Of a stretch of 34,620 nt of DNA, positions 1 through 9,938 are shown piece after piece. Each line of letters begins with the position of its first letter. Position 1 is the stretch's first letter. The stretch covers positions 1 through 34,620 of the forward strand of contig JAETSX010000053.1 in the NCBI GenBank assembly GCA_021769425.1, read 5' to 3'. Source of the stretch: Eubacterium sp. (lineage in GTDB: Bacteria; Bacillota; Clostridia; Lachnospirales; Lachnospiraceae). The notes under the pieces are model-generated. The model ran no database searches. It worked only from the letters and a program-made list of their open reading frames with translations, and was not told the origin of the DNA. A program made the position numbers and the translations under genes.

Positions 1-1929
1 TATGAGAACAAGATCATATTCGACTATGCCCTGGCAAAGTTTTATGGCGACAGGTATTCCAAGGACATCATCACGCTGCGTTCCGATCTGACCGTCATGG
101 AGAGGGCTTTGCAAGCACTTGTCCTCAGTCAATATCGTTTGAAGGTATTTCAGGATCATCGTCTTGGGATTAAGCCTGTTGTGCTTTTTAAGGCTGCGAA
201 GATTGCTGACAGCAAGGATTTCATGGCTGAGTTTATTGAAACGGTGAAAAAGCTGACCGGCGCACAGCTGCGCAGTCTTTCTACTGCTGTCAATAATGAG
301 GTCATGCACAAAGCCTTTGCTTACTTCGCTAACAACGGTATCTCTTTTGATACGCTTGCTGCGGAGCTTCGTGATGACTTTTCCGAGGAGCATTGCGTTT
401 CCGTAAATGATGATAAGGATGCCACGCAGAAGCAGATTCTTTTGAATTCTCTTGAAGATGCGGACAATCCTTACCGTGCAATCTTTGAAGTCAAGAAGCT
501 GGATGAAGGCTGGGATGTCCTGAACCTGTTTGATATTGTCCGACTTTATGAAACGAGACAGTCCAGCGGCAAAAAAATAGCTCCCGCCACTATAGCGGAA
601 GCACAGCTGATTGGACGTGGAGCAAGATACTGTCCATTTCAGCTTGATGATGAGCAGCCGAAGTTTCAAAGAAAATATGACGAGGACGTAACCTGTGAAC
701 TGCGTGTCTGCGAGACGCTCTATTACCATTGCCAGAATGACCATCGCTATGTGACGGAGCTGCGTAATGCCCTTCGTGAGATTGGTTTGGATACCGACAA
801 GATCGTGCAGCGTGAGTATGTCCTTAAGGATGATTTTAAGGGCACCGACTTATACCAGCAAGGCCTGATCTTCTTGAATGATCGAGAGGTGAAAGATAGA
901 AAAGATGTGCGCGGTCTTACACCGACCGTCCGGGATGACATATACCGTTTCCAAGCTGCGACGGGAGCATCCGGCTTTGATTCTGTCATGGTGGAAACTT
1001 CGCAGGGAGTCGACCTTGTTATTGATTTAAAAACGGCTCATATGACCATCAAGGAAATTGCAGCCATCAATTATGCAATTGTTAACAAGGCTTTGATGAA
1101 ATATCCGATTTTCAAGTTTAATACCCTGCGTTCCTATTTTCCGAATGTCTCATCCACGAGGCAGTTTATCACCGATGATGAGTATCTCGGTGCTGTCCGT
1201 ATCGACATTCAGAGCAAGGATGAGCATCCGACTATGGAAACGCTCTATGCTGCAGTTTTCTATGTGCTTGGCAAAATCGCCGGTTCTATTTCCGGCATTG
1301 AAGAAACCTATAGAGGCACAAAGACATTTAGGGCGAGAAATATCAGAGATGTCTTTCGCAACAAGACTGTCAACTATACCGATCCTCATGATGGCGGAAT
1401 TGGTATATCGCAGAACGATCCATCTGTGAAGAGCGACTGGAAAATCGACCTCTCGACTGAGGACTGGTTTGTCTATACTGATAACTACGGAACATCGGAA
1501 GAGAAGGCATTTGTTGCTTACTTCCGAGGGTATGTTGCTCAGTTACGAAAAATGTATAATCGTATCTACCTTATCAGAAACGAGCGGGAATTCCACATTT
1601 ATTCGTTCGAGGATGGTGAGCGTTTTGAGCCTGACTATGTTCTCTTCCTGCAGAGGGATAAGACGGACGGTTTTGAGCAACTCCAGATTTTTATCGAGCC
1701 GAAAGGTACGCAGCTTCTCGAAAAGGATGCATGGAAAGAAAAATTCCTGCTCCAGTTAAGGACGGAGGCTGTGCCAGCCACCATCTTTGTGGACGACAAC
1801 GACTACAAGATTTGGGGACTCCACTTCTTCAATCAGGATAACCGCATGAAAGAATTTGACTCGGAGTTTAGAGTGGCGTGTATTTCCTGTTTGGAACTGA
1901 TAAGGCAGATAATGCCGTGGTGTACATAG
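1..1929 (+). CDS. Type III restriction enzyme Res subunit (DEAD/DEAH helicase-nuclease), C-terminal part
   Basis: The frame is open from the first base, so the start and the Walker A half lie upstream of the window. What remains holds the second helicase lobe, with KKLDEGWDVLN near 490-525 and the arginine-finger motif QLIGRGARY near 600-630. Near the end is a PD-(D/E)xK nuclease signature: EPDY at about 1627 and IEPKG at about 1693. Together these match the ATP-dependent translocase and nuclease subunit of type III restriction-modification systems, which needs a Mod methylase partner; none is visible here. The last 17 or so residues are read out of frame from sequence that encodes the next gene's GIY-YIG domain, so the natural C-terminus appears replaced at a junction near 1870. 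Family call is solid; whether the protein is active is unknown. Confidence 0.85.
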   Translation, partial: YENKIIFDYALAKFYGDRYSKDIITLRSDLTVMERALQALVLSQYRLKVFQDHRLGIKPVVLFKAAKIADSKDFMAEFIETVKKLTGAQLRSLSTAVNNEVMHKAFAYFANNGISFDTLAAELRDDFSEEHCVSVNDDKDATQKQILLNSLEDADNPYRAIFEVKKLDEGWDVLNLFDIVRLYETRQSSGKKIAPATIAEAQLIGRGARYCPFQLDDEQPKFQRKYDEDVTCELRVCETLYYHCQNDHRYVTELRNALREIGLDTDKIVQREYVLKDDFKGTDLYQQGLIFLNDREVKDRKDVRGLTPTVRDDIYRFQAATGASGFDSVMVETSQGVDLVIDLKTAHMTIKEIAAINYAIVNKALMKYPIFKFNTLRSYFPNVSSTRQFITDDEYLGAVRIDIQSKDEHPTMETLYAAVFYVLGKIAGSISGIEETYRGTKTFRARNIRDVFRNKTVNYTDPHDGGIGISQNDPSVKSDWKIDLSTEDWFVYTDNYGTSEEKAFVAYFRGYVAQLRKMYNRIYLIRNEREFHIYSFEDGERFEPDYVLFLQRDKTDGFEQLQIFIEPKGTQLLEKDAWKEKFLLQLRTEAVPATIFVDDNDYKIWGLHFFNQDNRMKEFDSEFRVACISCLELIRQIMPWCT

Positions 1930-2573
1930 GCCAGGCAGGAGTTCGTAAAAATGGCAAGGGGCTCCTTCTGCGAGTGCAGGAGGCACATAACTCCATTGAC
2001 TATTGGACTGAGGCAGTCATGTTCACTACGACAAATAACTCTTTCGGGCCGACGGAGATAAGCTATCTTGAAAATCGCTTCTGTAATATGGCGATTGAAG
2101 CAGGTCGTTATGTTGTTAAAAACGGAAATGACCCCAATCCGGGGAATATAACTGAGGAGACAGAGAGCGAACTTGAAGAGTTTATCGACTATGCGAAAAT
2201 TGTGATGGGCACTCTTGGGCATAAGGTGTTTGAGCCGTTTGCGCCTTCTGCAGAATCCGCTGACACAGAACCGGTCCTATACATGGAATATGGAAAAGGC
2301 AAGGCTTCCGGCAAAAGAACAAGCGATGGGTTTGTTGTGCTGAAAGGCAGTACAATCAATCCTACCATGACCAAAAGTTGCCCCGAAAGAACGATAAAGG
2401 ACCGTAAGAAGTATGAGGATAAGATTGACAGCAATGGAATCTTAATAGCTGATGTACTGCTTTCCAGTCCTTCATCAGCAGCCGGATTTGTTGGTGGTGC
2501 TTCCTTAAGTGGAAATGCACTCTGGAAAGATGCTGAAGGGAAAACACTGAAAGAGCTTCTTGAAGCAGATTGA
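1878..2573 (+). CDS. GIY-YIG nuclease family protein with DUF4357 C-terminus, 5'-truncated
   Basis: The product starts directly inside the GIY-YIG fold (VYFLFG, then VVYIGQ), with a conserved Arg in LLLRVQEA and Glu in YLENRF. A C-terminal part beginning GFVVLKGS looks like DUF4357. Homologues usually carry roughly 50 residues before the GVYFLFG strand. Here an in-frame stop at 1869-1871 lies only two codons before the GTG at 1878, and there is no clear ribosome binding site. The frame overlaps the end of the Res gene in another phase. I read this as a gene whose 5' end was lost when it was joined to Res. It may be a pseudogene, or be translated weakly from GTG 1878. DUF4357 GIY-YIG genes are commonly found near restriction systems, so the pair fits a defence cargo. 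Confidence 0.7.
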   Translation: MYFLFGTDKADNAVVYIGQAGVRKNGKGLLLRVQEAHNSIDYWTEAVMFTTTNNSFGPTEISYLENRFCNMAIEAGRYVVKNGNDPNPGNITEETESELEEFIDYAKIVMGTLGHKVFEPFAPSAESADTEPVLYMEYGKGKASGKRTSDGFVVLKGSTINPTMTKSCPERTIKDRKKYEDKIDSNGILIADVLLSSPSSAAGFVGGASLSGNALWKDAEGKTLKELLEAD

Positions 2574-2602
2574 ACCTTTTAATTTTGCCCCACCTTTTAA
2601 TT
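2574..2602. repeat. Paired direct repeat ACCTTTTAATT, possible IS21-type end remnant
   Basis: ACCTTTTAATT occurs at 2574-2584 and again at 2592-2602, directly after the GIY-YIG stop codon. Short tandem repeats of this kind resemble the multiple transposase-binding repeats at ends of IS21-family elements, but no istA/istB gene is present. The repeats are seen; the IS assignment is inference. Confidence 0.3.
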
Positions 2603-2680
2603 ATTCCAAAATCACTACACCGCAAGGCTGTCACTCCGCCACATTATCGAGCGGCAGCAGGACAACTGAACACATAAAAC

Positions 2681-2719
2681 AAGGGCTTCCAAAGTCAGAG
2701 CACGACCTCGGAAGCCCTT
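2681..2719 (-). terminator. Hairpin, probable terminator for a minus-strand gene
   Basis: AAGGGCTTCC (2681-2690) and GGAAGCCCTT (2710-2719) form a perfect 10-bp stem with a 19-base loop. Read on the minus strand the hairpin is followed by GTTTTATG, a short T run. It abuts the stop codon of the minus-strand fragment described next. On the plus strand it is not followed directly by a T tract. Confidence 0.45.
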
Positions 2720-2785
2720 ATTTCAAGCCTTTTTCGGCGGCTTTTGCCACGGAGAGGGCTTTTTCTTTTGTATCAAAATCAGTAG
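2718..2785 (-). pseudogene. Possible 3' end of an unidentified minus-strand gene
   Basis: On the minus strand about 21 codons can be read, ending DTKEKALSVAKAAEKGLK and a TAA at 2718-2720 that touches the hairpin at 2681-2719. The charged, alanine-rich composition looks like a real protein tail. The reading is lost at about 2785, where the plus-strand LtrC-like gene begins without a start codon. I do not recognise the family. It could be the stub left when two DNA segments were joined head to head, or chance. Confidence 0.25.
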
Positions 2786-5699
2786 GAACATAGATATGAA
2801 GAGGCCAAACTGCCAGATAACTTTTTTGACGTCGCAGTAGGGAATGTCCCGTTCGGGCAGTTCAAAGTTTCCGATAAGCGGTATGACAAACACCATTTCC
2901 TGGTGCACGATTTCTTCTTTGCCAAAACACTGGATAAAGTCAGGCCAGGAGGCGTGATTGCCTTTATTACCTCATCGGGGACAATGGATAAGAAAAACCC
3001 CGCTGTGCGCAGATATATCGCACAGCGGGCAGAGCTTTTAGGTGCAATACGACTTCCAAATAATACGTTCCTTAAGAATGCAGGGACACAGACAACGGCG
3101 GACATTCTGTTTTTGCAGAAGCGTGACCGTATGGTGGAAGCGGGACCGGATTGGCTGTACCTGGACACGGATGAAAACGGAATCACCCAGAACCGCTATT
3201 TTATAGAACACCCAGAGATGGCACTTGGGGAAATGGCAATGGAACACACCCAGTATGGCTTGGACAGCGCCTGTCGCCCATATCCAGGGAAGGAGCTGGC
3301 AGATTTATTGGAGGAGGCTATTGTTAATATCCATGCTGAAATATCGGAATATGAAACAGACAGGCTGGGGGAAGGAACAGCCGATGCTATCCCAGCAGAC
3401 CCAAATGTGCCAAATTACTCTTATACTGTCTTAGACGGAGCCATTTATTATAGGGAAAACAGCCACATGAAGCTTGTGGAGCTGTCCAAAACAGGGGCGA
3501 ACCGTGTCAAGGGCATGGCGGCAATCCGTGACTGTGTGCGGGAATTGATTGCATCACAGAGGGACGGCTATCCTGATGCAGACATCCAAAAGGGGCAGCG
3601 GGAATTAAACCGCCTTTATGACGTGTTCCGCAGCAAATACGGGCTTTTGAATGCAAGGGCAAACCGTCTGGTGTTTGCGGATGACAGCAGCTACCCCCTT
3701 CTGTGTTCCCTTGAGGTGCTTGCAGAGGATGGGACGCTGGAGCGGAAAGCAGACATGTTTACCAAACGCACGATAAAACCCCATAAAGCGGCCACAAAAG
3801 TGGACACGGCCAGTGAAGCATTGTCCTTATCATTATCGGAGAAAGCCTGTGTGGATATGGGGTATATGTGCCAGCTCACAGGAAAAGGAGCCGGGGAAAT
3901 GGAACAGGAATTAAAAGGGGTAATCTTCCGCCTGCCTGACATTGAAGGTGCCGCGCCGCAGTTTATCTCGGAAGATGAATACCTTTCCGGCAATGTGCGA
4001 AAGAAACTAAAGGAGGCGAAACTTGCAGCGCAGTCAGACCCAGTATATGAAACCAATGTGCAGGCGTTGGAGCGGGTGCAGCCCAAAGACCTTTCTGCAG
4101 CACAAATCAGCGTCAGGATGGGGGCGACCTGGATACCCACGAAGGATGTTGCAGATTTTATGTTTCAATTGCTGGAAACCCCAGAACATTTAAGGGCTTA
4201 TTTTAAAATCCATTTTTTCAAATACACCGGGGAATGGCAGGTGGAGGGAAAGAGCAATGACAAGGGGAATGTCAAGGCGAATAACACCTATGGGACGCAC
4301 CGTGCCAATGCTTACCGAATTATAGAGGACACATTAAATTTGAGGGACACCCGCATTTACGATTATGAAGTGGACGATGAGGGCAGGAAAAAAGCCGTCC
4401 TCAATAAAAAAGAAACCGCCATTGCGCAGGGGAAACAGGATTTAATCAAACAGGCATTCCAGGACTGGATCTGGCAGGAGCCGGAACGCAGACAGCGCCT
4501 GACTTCCTATTATAATGAACATTTTAATGCGATTAGACCGAGGGAATATGACGGGAGCCATCTGCATTTTTATGGCATGAACCCTGAAATCCAGTTGAGG
4601 CAGCACCAGAAGAACGGCATTGCCCGCATTCTTTATGGCGGGAATACGCTGCTTGCCCATGTGATGGGGGCTGGGAAAACCTACACGATGGTGGCGGCGG
4701 CGATGGAAAGCAGGCGGCTGGGGCTTAGCAGCAAGTCAATGGTCGTGGTGCCAAACCACATCATTGAGCAGTTTGCGGCGGAATGGCTACAGCTATATCC
4801 GGCTGCGAATATCCTTGTGGCGACGAAAAGGGACTTTGAAACGAAAAACCGCAAGAAGTTCTGCGCAAGGATAGCCACCAGCGATATTGATGCAGTCATT
4901 ATCGGGCATTCCCAGTTTGAGCGTATTCCATTGAGCGTGGAACGACAGCAGGGGATGCTCCAAAAACAACTTAAAGAAGTGATGGACGGCATCCTGGAAG
5001 CGAAGCGCCATGAGGGGAGCCGTTTTACGGTAAAGCAGCTTGAGAAAAGCAGGAAGTCACTGGAGGGCAGGCTGAAAAAATTAAATGACCAGAGCCGCAA
5101 GGATGACGTGGTGAGCTTTGAGGAACTGGGCATTGACCGCCTGTTTGTGGACGAGGCGGACAGTTACAAAAACCTTTTTTTATACACGAAAATGAGGAAT
5201 GTGGCAGGGATTGCACAGACAGAGGCGCAGAAATCCTCGGATATGTTCTTGAAATGCAGATACCTGGATGAACTGACCGGGGGCAAAGGCGTCATATTTG
5301 CCACCGGAACCCCCATCAGCAATTCCATGACAGAGCTTTACACCATGCAGCGTTATTTACAATATGGAGCCTTGGAAAAAAGCAATTTACAGCACTTTGA
5401 CGCATGGGCATCCACGTTTGGGGAGACAGTTTCTGCAATAGAACTTGCCCCAGAAGGCAGCGGCTACCGGATGAAAACGAGGTTTGCAAAGTTTTATAAC
5501 CTGCCAGAGCTTATGATGATGTTCCGGGAAGTGGCGGACATACAGACCGCAGATATGTTAAACCTGCCTGTGCCGGAAGCGGAATACCGTGTCATCCATG
5601 TAAAACCCAGCGAAATGCAAAAAGAAATGGTGGAGGAATTGGGGAACCGTGCAGAACGTGTCAGAAACGGCATGGTAGACCCATCATCGGATAACATGC
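2786..5699 (+). pseudogene. LtrC-like DNA methylase/SNF2-type helicase of the ICE, 5' exon, truncated at its start
   Basis: The frame opens just after a TAG at 2783-2785 and has no start codon; the first possible start (GTG 2903) already lies inside a conserved domain. Near the start is NVPFGQF, the NPPY-type motif of N6-adenine methylases. It is followed by a Rossmann-like stretch ending in SSGTMDKKNPAVR. Further on come helicase motif I (MGAGKT near 4666), motif II (VDEADSYKN near 5146) and motif III (ATGTPISNSM near 5300). This is the large protein found in Tn1549/CTn-type elements, whose full-length versions are much longer. At 5699 the gene is cut by a group II intron, and reading on in frame stops at 5764. 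With its 5' end missing and its helicase split, it is very unlikely to make a working enzyme. Confidence 0.8.
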
Positions 5700-6099
5700 G
5701 TGAGCGATACGTTACAGCTATAAACCACGAGGAAAACGTGACAAAAGCTGTGACTGATGTGTAGTAATTAAAAAAATAGAGCACATCAGGATAACTGATA
5801 ATCTGAGAAGTGGAATGATGGAGTAACGCCCGGAAACGCTTCCCTTAATACCCCGTTGGGCGAGTGGATAAAGTTCACGGCCTACAGCACGGAGAGGACG
5901 GCTGAAGTATACCCAAACAGGCAGAGCTGTGGAAAGGTCGGCAGAGGTGCCGGCTGTATATGACAGGTCGGAGGTCTATATATAGTCATGGTTAGAATGT
6001 CTGAAAAGACTGACATATCTGCGAATGTACAAGTCTATATGTCGCATAGATAGAAATGTCTATTCCACGGGCGTGGAGCCAGTGAGGTAAAGTAAAAGT

Positions 6100-6108
6100 G
6101 CATGTTAT
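6100..6108 (+). other. Predicted EBS1 of the group II intron
   Basis: GCATGTTAT is perfectly complementary to exon bases 5691-5699. It lies in domain I, about 400 bases into the intron, a plausible place for an exon-binding site that selects the target during retrohoming and splicing. The complementarity is seen; the role is inferred from group II intron biology. Confidence 0.65.
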
Positions 6109-6439
6109 GGAATACCTTATGCCGTTACAGGCGGCATCAAGCTGGCAGGCTTAAAGCAGAACCTAAAACTATATTGAAATCCTTGAAGTTTTTTTCAGGG
6201 ATTGGGATAAGATTATCGGAACGTAGTAAGTTACCCGACACCTGCCCATTTGCAGGTGGTGATGACGAATCATATAAGCGTCTTTGCGGGTGATGAAAGT
6301 GGAGGCACAGTACTGATGATACACGCAATAATAAGGCGTGAGTAGGGATAGCCTCCAGTCAGTAGTCAGATTTGTAATAGGAATTATCACCATAGGTTCG
6401 AGCAAGACAAAAAGTTTGCTCCGAAAGGAGTGATGTTCT

Positions 6440-8350
6440 ATGACAAAGAAACGGAAAAACAAGAAGCTAAGGCACAATGAATACTACGATATGCAGGATA
6501 TTTATGACGGGCTGTACCAAAAGAGCAAAGACGGCGGGAAATTCAGGAACCTAATGCAGTATATCACTTGTGGAAACAATATAAAACTTGCGTATAGGAA
6601 CATCAAAGACAATGCCGGGAGTAAAACGTATGGTACAGACGATATGAATATCAAAGATATTGAACGAATCGAAGTAAGCGAGTTTGTGCAGATTATCCAG
6701 CGTAAATTTAAGGATTACCAGCCAAAAGCAGTAAAAAGGGTAGAAATCCCAAAAGAAGGGAGCGACAAAACAAGGCCGCTTGGAATCCCCACAATGTATG
6801 ACCGCCTGATACAGCAATGTATCTTGCAGGTTTTGGAGCCAATCTGTGAAGCAAAGTTTTATGAACACAGCTATGGGTTCCGCCCAAACCGGAGCGTGGA
6901 ACATGCTATCGCCCAGACGCACAGGAATATGCAGTTATCCAACCTGCATTACTGTGTGGATATAGACATACAGGGATTTTTCGATAACGTCAACCACTCA
7001 AAGCTGTTAAAACAGATTTGGACAATGGGGATACAGGACAGGCAGTTATTAGTGATTATAAGGAAGATGTTAAAAGCCCCGGTCAAAATGCCGGACAAGA
7101 CCGTCTGTTATCCAATGAAAGGAACACCGCAGGGCGGTATTTTGTCGCCGCTGCTGTCCAATATCGTGCTGAATGAGCTGGACTGGTGGGTCAGCAGCAA
7201 CTGGGAAAACATGCCGACAAGGTATGAATACTACACAACCACCACCAAAAACGGCACGGTCAGCAGGAGCGGCGCAATGGAAGCATTAAAGAAAACCAAT
7301 GTAAAGGAAATGCGGATTGTGCGGTATGCGGATGACTTCAAAATCTTTTGCAGGAGTTATGACGCCGCCGTCAGGACATTCCATGCGGTGAAAGGCTGGC
7401 TGAAAGAACGGCTGAAACTGGACATCTCACCCGAAAAATCAAAGATAGTAAACTTGCGGAAACACTATTCGGACTTTCTTGGATTTAAGTTAAAGGTTCA
7501 TCGGAAAAGGAATAAATACACGGTTGTCAGCAGTATGGGCGACAAAGCTGTGAAAAAGGCGGCAAAGAAGCTGGTGGAGCAGATAAAGCGCATACAGAAG
7601 CCGGACAGCGGCAAAGAGCAGTATAAGATGATACAAAACTACAATTCAAAAGTCATGGGTATCCACAATTATTATAAAATAGCTACCCGGATATGCCTTG
7701 ACTGCCGAAAGATAGCATTCCAGGCAACGGCTGTATTCAAGAACCGTATGAGGAAAAATTTTAAATCCGTGAAGTATTATAAAAAGCGGAAAAAGAGAGT
7801 GCCAAACATATCAAAAGCTGTGAAAATGAATTATGGGAAAAGCGAGCAGATCCGATTTATAAGCGGCTATGCAGTAGCCCCGGTTGGATATGTACAGAAC
7901 AAAATCCCTAAGTGTAAGAAAAAGTCTGTCAATAAATACACAGCCGAAGGGCGTGCTGAAATCCACAATAATTTAGGGATAGACACCTTTACGCTGTTGA
8001 AACTCATGCAGAACCCTGTCAGCAACAGGAGCATACAGTATGCGGACAACAGGATTTCACTGTATGCCGGGCAGTATGGGAAATGTGCAGTAACAGGGAT
8101 AAAACTGGAATACAGCGATATCCACTGCCACCATAAAACCCCACGCTGTCAAGGCGGTACAGATGAATATAGAAATCTGGTAATTGTGCATGAGGACATC
8201 CACAGGCTAATCCATGCGACAAAGCAGGACACAATATCACAGTATATTTCCGAATACAAAGACACCATAGATTTACGCAAACTGAATGAGTTGAGAAACT
8301 TAGCTGGAAACACAGAAATAAGTTCTTTGGATAATACTATTGCAATCTAA
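6440..8350 (+). CDS. ltrA: Group II intron reverse transcriptase/maturase with HNH endonuclease (LtrA-type)
   Basis: This 636-residue intron-encoded protein has the usual order of reverse transcriptase, maturase (X) and HNH domains. RT blocks include RPLGIPTMYDRLIQQ, YGFRPNRS, GTPQGGILSPLLSN and the catalytic YADD at residues 296-299. The C-terminal HNH nuclease shows a CxxC-like pair (CAVTG and others) with HCHH at residues 562-565 and a following NLVIVHEDIHRLIHA. The protein should bind its intron RNA, assist splicing and prime reverse transcription after cutting the target strand. ATG 6440 has GGAG upstream (AAAGGAGTGATGTTCT). The frame is complete with all catalytic residues, so it may act in trans even if its own intron copy cannot splice. 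Confidence 0.93.
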   Translation: MTKKRKNKKLRHNEYYDMQDIYDGLYQKSKDGGKFRNLMQYITCGNNIKLAYRNIKDNAGSKTYGTDDMNIKDIERIEVSEFVQIIQRKFKDYQPKAVKRVEIPKEGSDKTRPLGIPTMYDRLIQQCILQVLEPICEAKFYEHSYGFRPNRSVEHAIAQTHRNMQLSNLHYCVDIDIQGFFDNVNHSKLLKQIWTMGIQDRQLLVIIRKMLKAPVKMPDKTVCYPMKGTPQGGILSPLLSNIVLNELDWWVSSNWENMPTRYEYYTTTTKNGTVSRSGAMEALKKTNVKEMRIVRYADDFKIFCRSYDAAVRTFHAVKGWLKERLKLDISPEKSKIVNLRKHYSDFLGFKLKVHRKRNKYTVVSSMGDKAVKKAAKKLVEQIKRIQKPDSGKEQYKMIQNYNSKVMGIHNYYKIATRICLDCRKIAFQATAVFKNRMRKNFKSVKYYKKRKKRVPNISKAVKMNYGKSEQIRFISGYAVAPVGYVQNKIPKCKKKSVNKYTAEGRAEIHNNLGIDTFTLLKLMQNPVSNRSIQYADNRISLYAGQYGKCAVTGIKLEYSDIHCHHKTPRCQGGTDEYRNLVIVHEDIHRLIHATKQDTISQYISEYKDTIDLRKLNELRNLAGNTEISSLDNTIAI

Positions 8351-8359
8351 TTATTGATG

Positions 8360-8395
8360 GAGCGCCGTGTGATGGGAAACTGTCATGCACGGTGC
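8360..8395 (+). ncRNA. Group II intron domain V
   Basis: A GAGCGCCGTG arm, GGGAAAC tip and CACGGTGCG arm form the short, highly conserved catalytic hairpin that starts with the AGC triad. It lies 10 bases after the maturase stop codon, as usual for these introns. An ATG at 8385 inside it is in frame with the 3' exon. Confidence 0.75.
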
Positions 8396-8420
8396 GAACC
8401 GGGGGAAAGCGGCGAGGGAG

Positions 8421-9653
8421 AAAAAGTTGACGCAACTATTGTTTTGCGATTTGTCGACGCCAAAAAACGACGGCACATTCAGCGTTTATAACGACATTAG
8501 GGATAAATTGACTGCAAAAGGAATCCCCCCGGAAGAGATCGCATTTATCCACCATGCAGACACCGATGCAAAGAAAAAAGAATTGTTTTCCAAAGTAAGG
8601 AGGGGCGCTGTCCGTGTCCTAATGGGCAGCACGTTTAAAATGGGCGCTGGGATGAATGTGCAGGATTTGATAATTGCGTCCCACGATTTGGATGTGCCCT
8701 GGCGCCCGCGAGATTTACAGCAGAGGCTTGGCCGGACGGTTCGGCAAGGCAATACAAATAAGAAGGTTGCTATTATCCGGTATGTCACAGAAGGGACATT
8801 TGACGCATTTTTGTACCAGGTGATTGAAAACAAGCAGAAGTTCATCAGCCAGATTATGACAAGCAAAAGCCCTGCCCGAAGTATGGAAGATGTAGATGAA
8901 GCCGCCCTTTCCTATGCGGAAATCAAAGCCCTGGCGACTGGAAATGTGCATATAAAAGAGAAGATGGAGCTGGACATCCAGGTGTCAAAACTGCAATTAT
9001 TAAAACAAAGCTTTCTGAGCCAGAAATATGAAATGGAAAATAATGTGGCCAAATATTTCCCAAAGGAAATAGAAAAACAGGAACAGTGTATCACAGGATA
9101 TGAGGCGGACATGACACAGGTGCAAGCCCATACACCATCAGAACGCAGTATATTTCCGACTATGCAGATAAACGGCACGGTATATCATGAGAAAAAAGAG
9201 GCAGGACAGGCGCTCTTAGATGCCTGCAAAGCAATGAAATCGCCAGAGGGCGTGCCGCTTGGGGCATACCGTGGACTTCAGATGGAGCTTTCCTATGACA
9301 GTTTTATGATGGGATTTGTTGTTGCCTTGAAGGGAAAACGAACCTATCAGGTCACCCTTGGCGAAGACCTTTATGGAAATATTACAAGGATAGACCATGA
9401 GATAGAGAAAATTCCAGACAGCCTGGAACAGTGCAGGGAATATTTAAAGACGTTGCAAATCCAACTTGAGACAGCAAAAAAGGAAGTAAAGAAAGAGTTC
9501 CCAAAAGAGCAGGAACTGTCTGAAAAAGTGGCAAGGCTTGGGGAACTGAATGCACTCCTGGATATGGATAAAAGGGATAAGGTATTATTAGATGAAACAG
9601 CAGAGGTAAAGGAGGCTGAGCCAAAACGGAAAAAGACAGAACGTGAGAGGTAA
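8421..9653 (+). pseudogene. LtrC-like helicase, 3' exon (helicase lobe 2 and C-terminal coiled region)
   Basis: Host-gene homology resumes at KKLTQLLFCDLSTPKNDG and continues with the lobe 2 motifs GSTFKMGAGMNVQ and LQQRLGRTVRQGN, then a hydrophilic helical C-terminus. In intact family members about 50 residues (a segment around NDGRKLALDQR) lie between the DNM that ends the 5' exon and this LTQL block. They are absent here, so even perfect intron removal would not restore the protein. The frame is open back to an ATG at 8385 inside intron domain V, without a good ribosome binding site. A 422-residue product from there would be only a helicase fragment. The gene is followed by about 285 bases without a convincing gene. 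Confidence 0.78.
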
Positions 9654-9938
9654 TTTATGCGGCGTCAGGGAACTGATGCCGTCTTACATAACAGGCAGGA
9701 AGCGTGTAAAATATCAAATTGCACGCTGGATGGCCTGTGTTCTTTCTGGTATGCTCCTGATATATCGAACGCAGAAAAGGGGAATGTTCCATTCATTAAA
9801 AAACAAGGGTTGTAAAGGGAAAGTTTCATAAGAGTAATATACTATATCTGTGCAATAAGAAATGCGAGGATAAAAAGGCATGTGACAGAAATCAATCTGT
9901 TTTATAACAAAATAGTTTTACGAAAGGATGGAGATTTT

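Larger units (their letters stand above)
5700..8420 (+). mobile_element. Group II intron inserted in the LtrC-like gene, 3' end apparently truncated
   Basis: The intron begins GTGAGCG right after the C of a split codon following DNM in the host gene. Domain I sequence at 6100-6108 (GCATGTTAT) is the exact reverse complement of the last nine exon bases (ATAACATGC, 5691-5699), the expected EBS1-IBS1 pairing, which supports the 5' boundary. A long structured RNA region (5700-6439) precedes the intron-encoded protein, and a domain V hairpin follows it at 8360-8395. Downstream of domain V only a fragment of a possible domain VI is visible before host coding sequence resumes at about 8421. There is no typical AY 3' splice end. 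The 3' limit given is where host homology starts. Confidence 0.8.

Noticed and set aside
366-376. CTTCGTGAT, similar to the LytTR-type repeat
   Set aside because: Single copy inside the Res coding sequence, without a partner repeat or -10, so coincidental.
9643-9831. 62-codon plus-strand frame after the LtrC-like 3' exon
   Set aside because: No ribosome site at its start, no recognisable pattern, and it lies in a gap between backbone genes.
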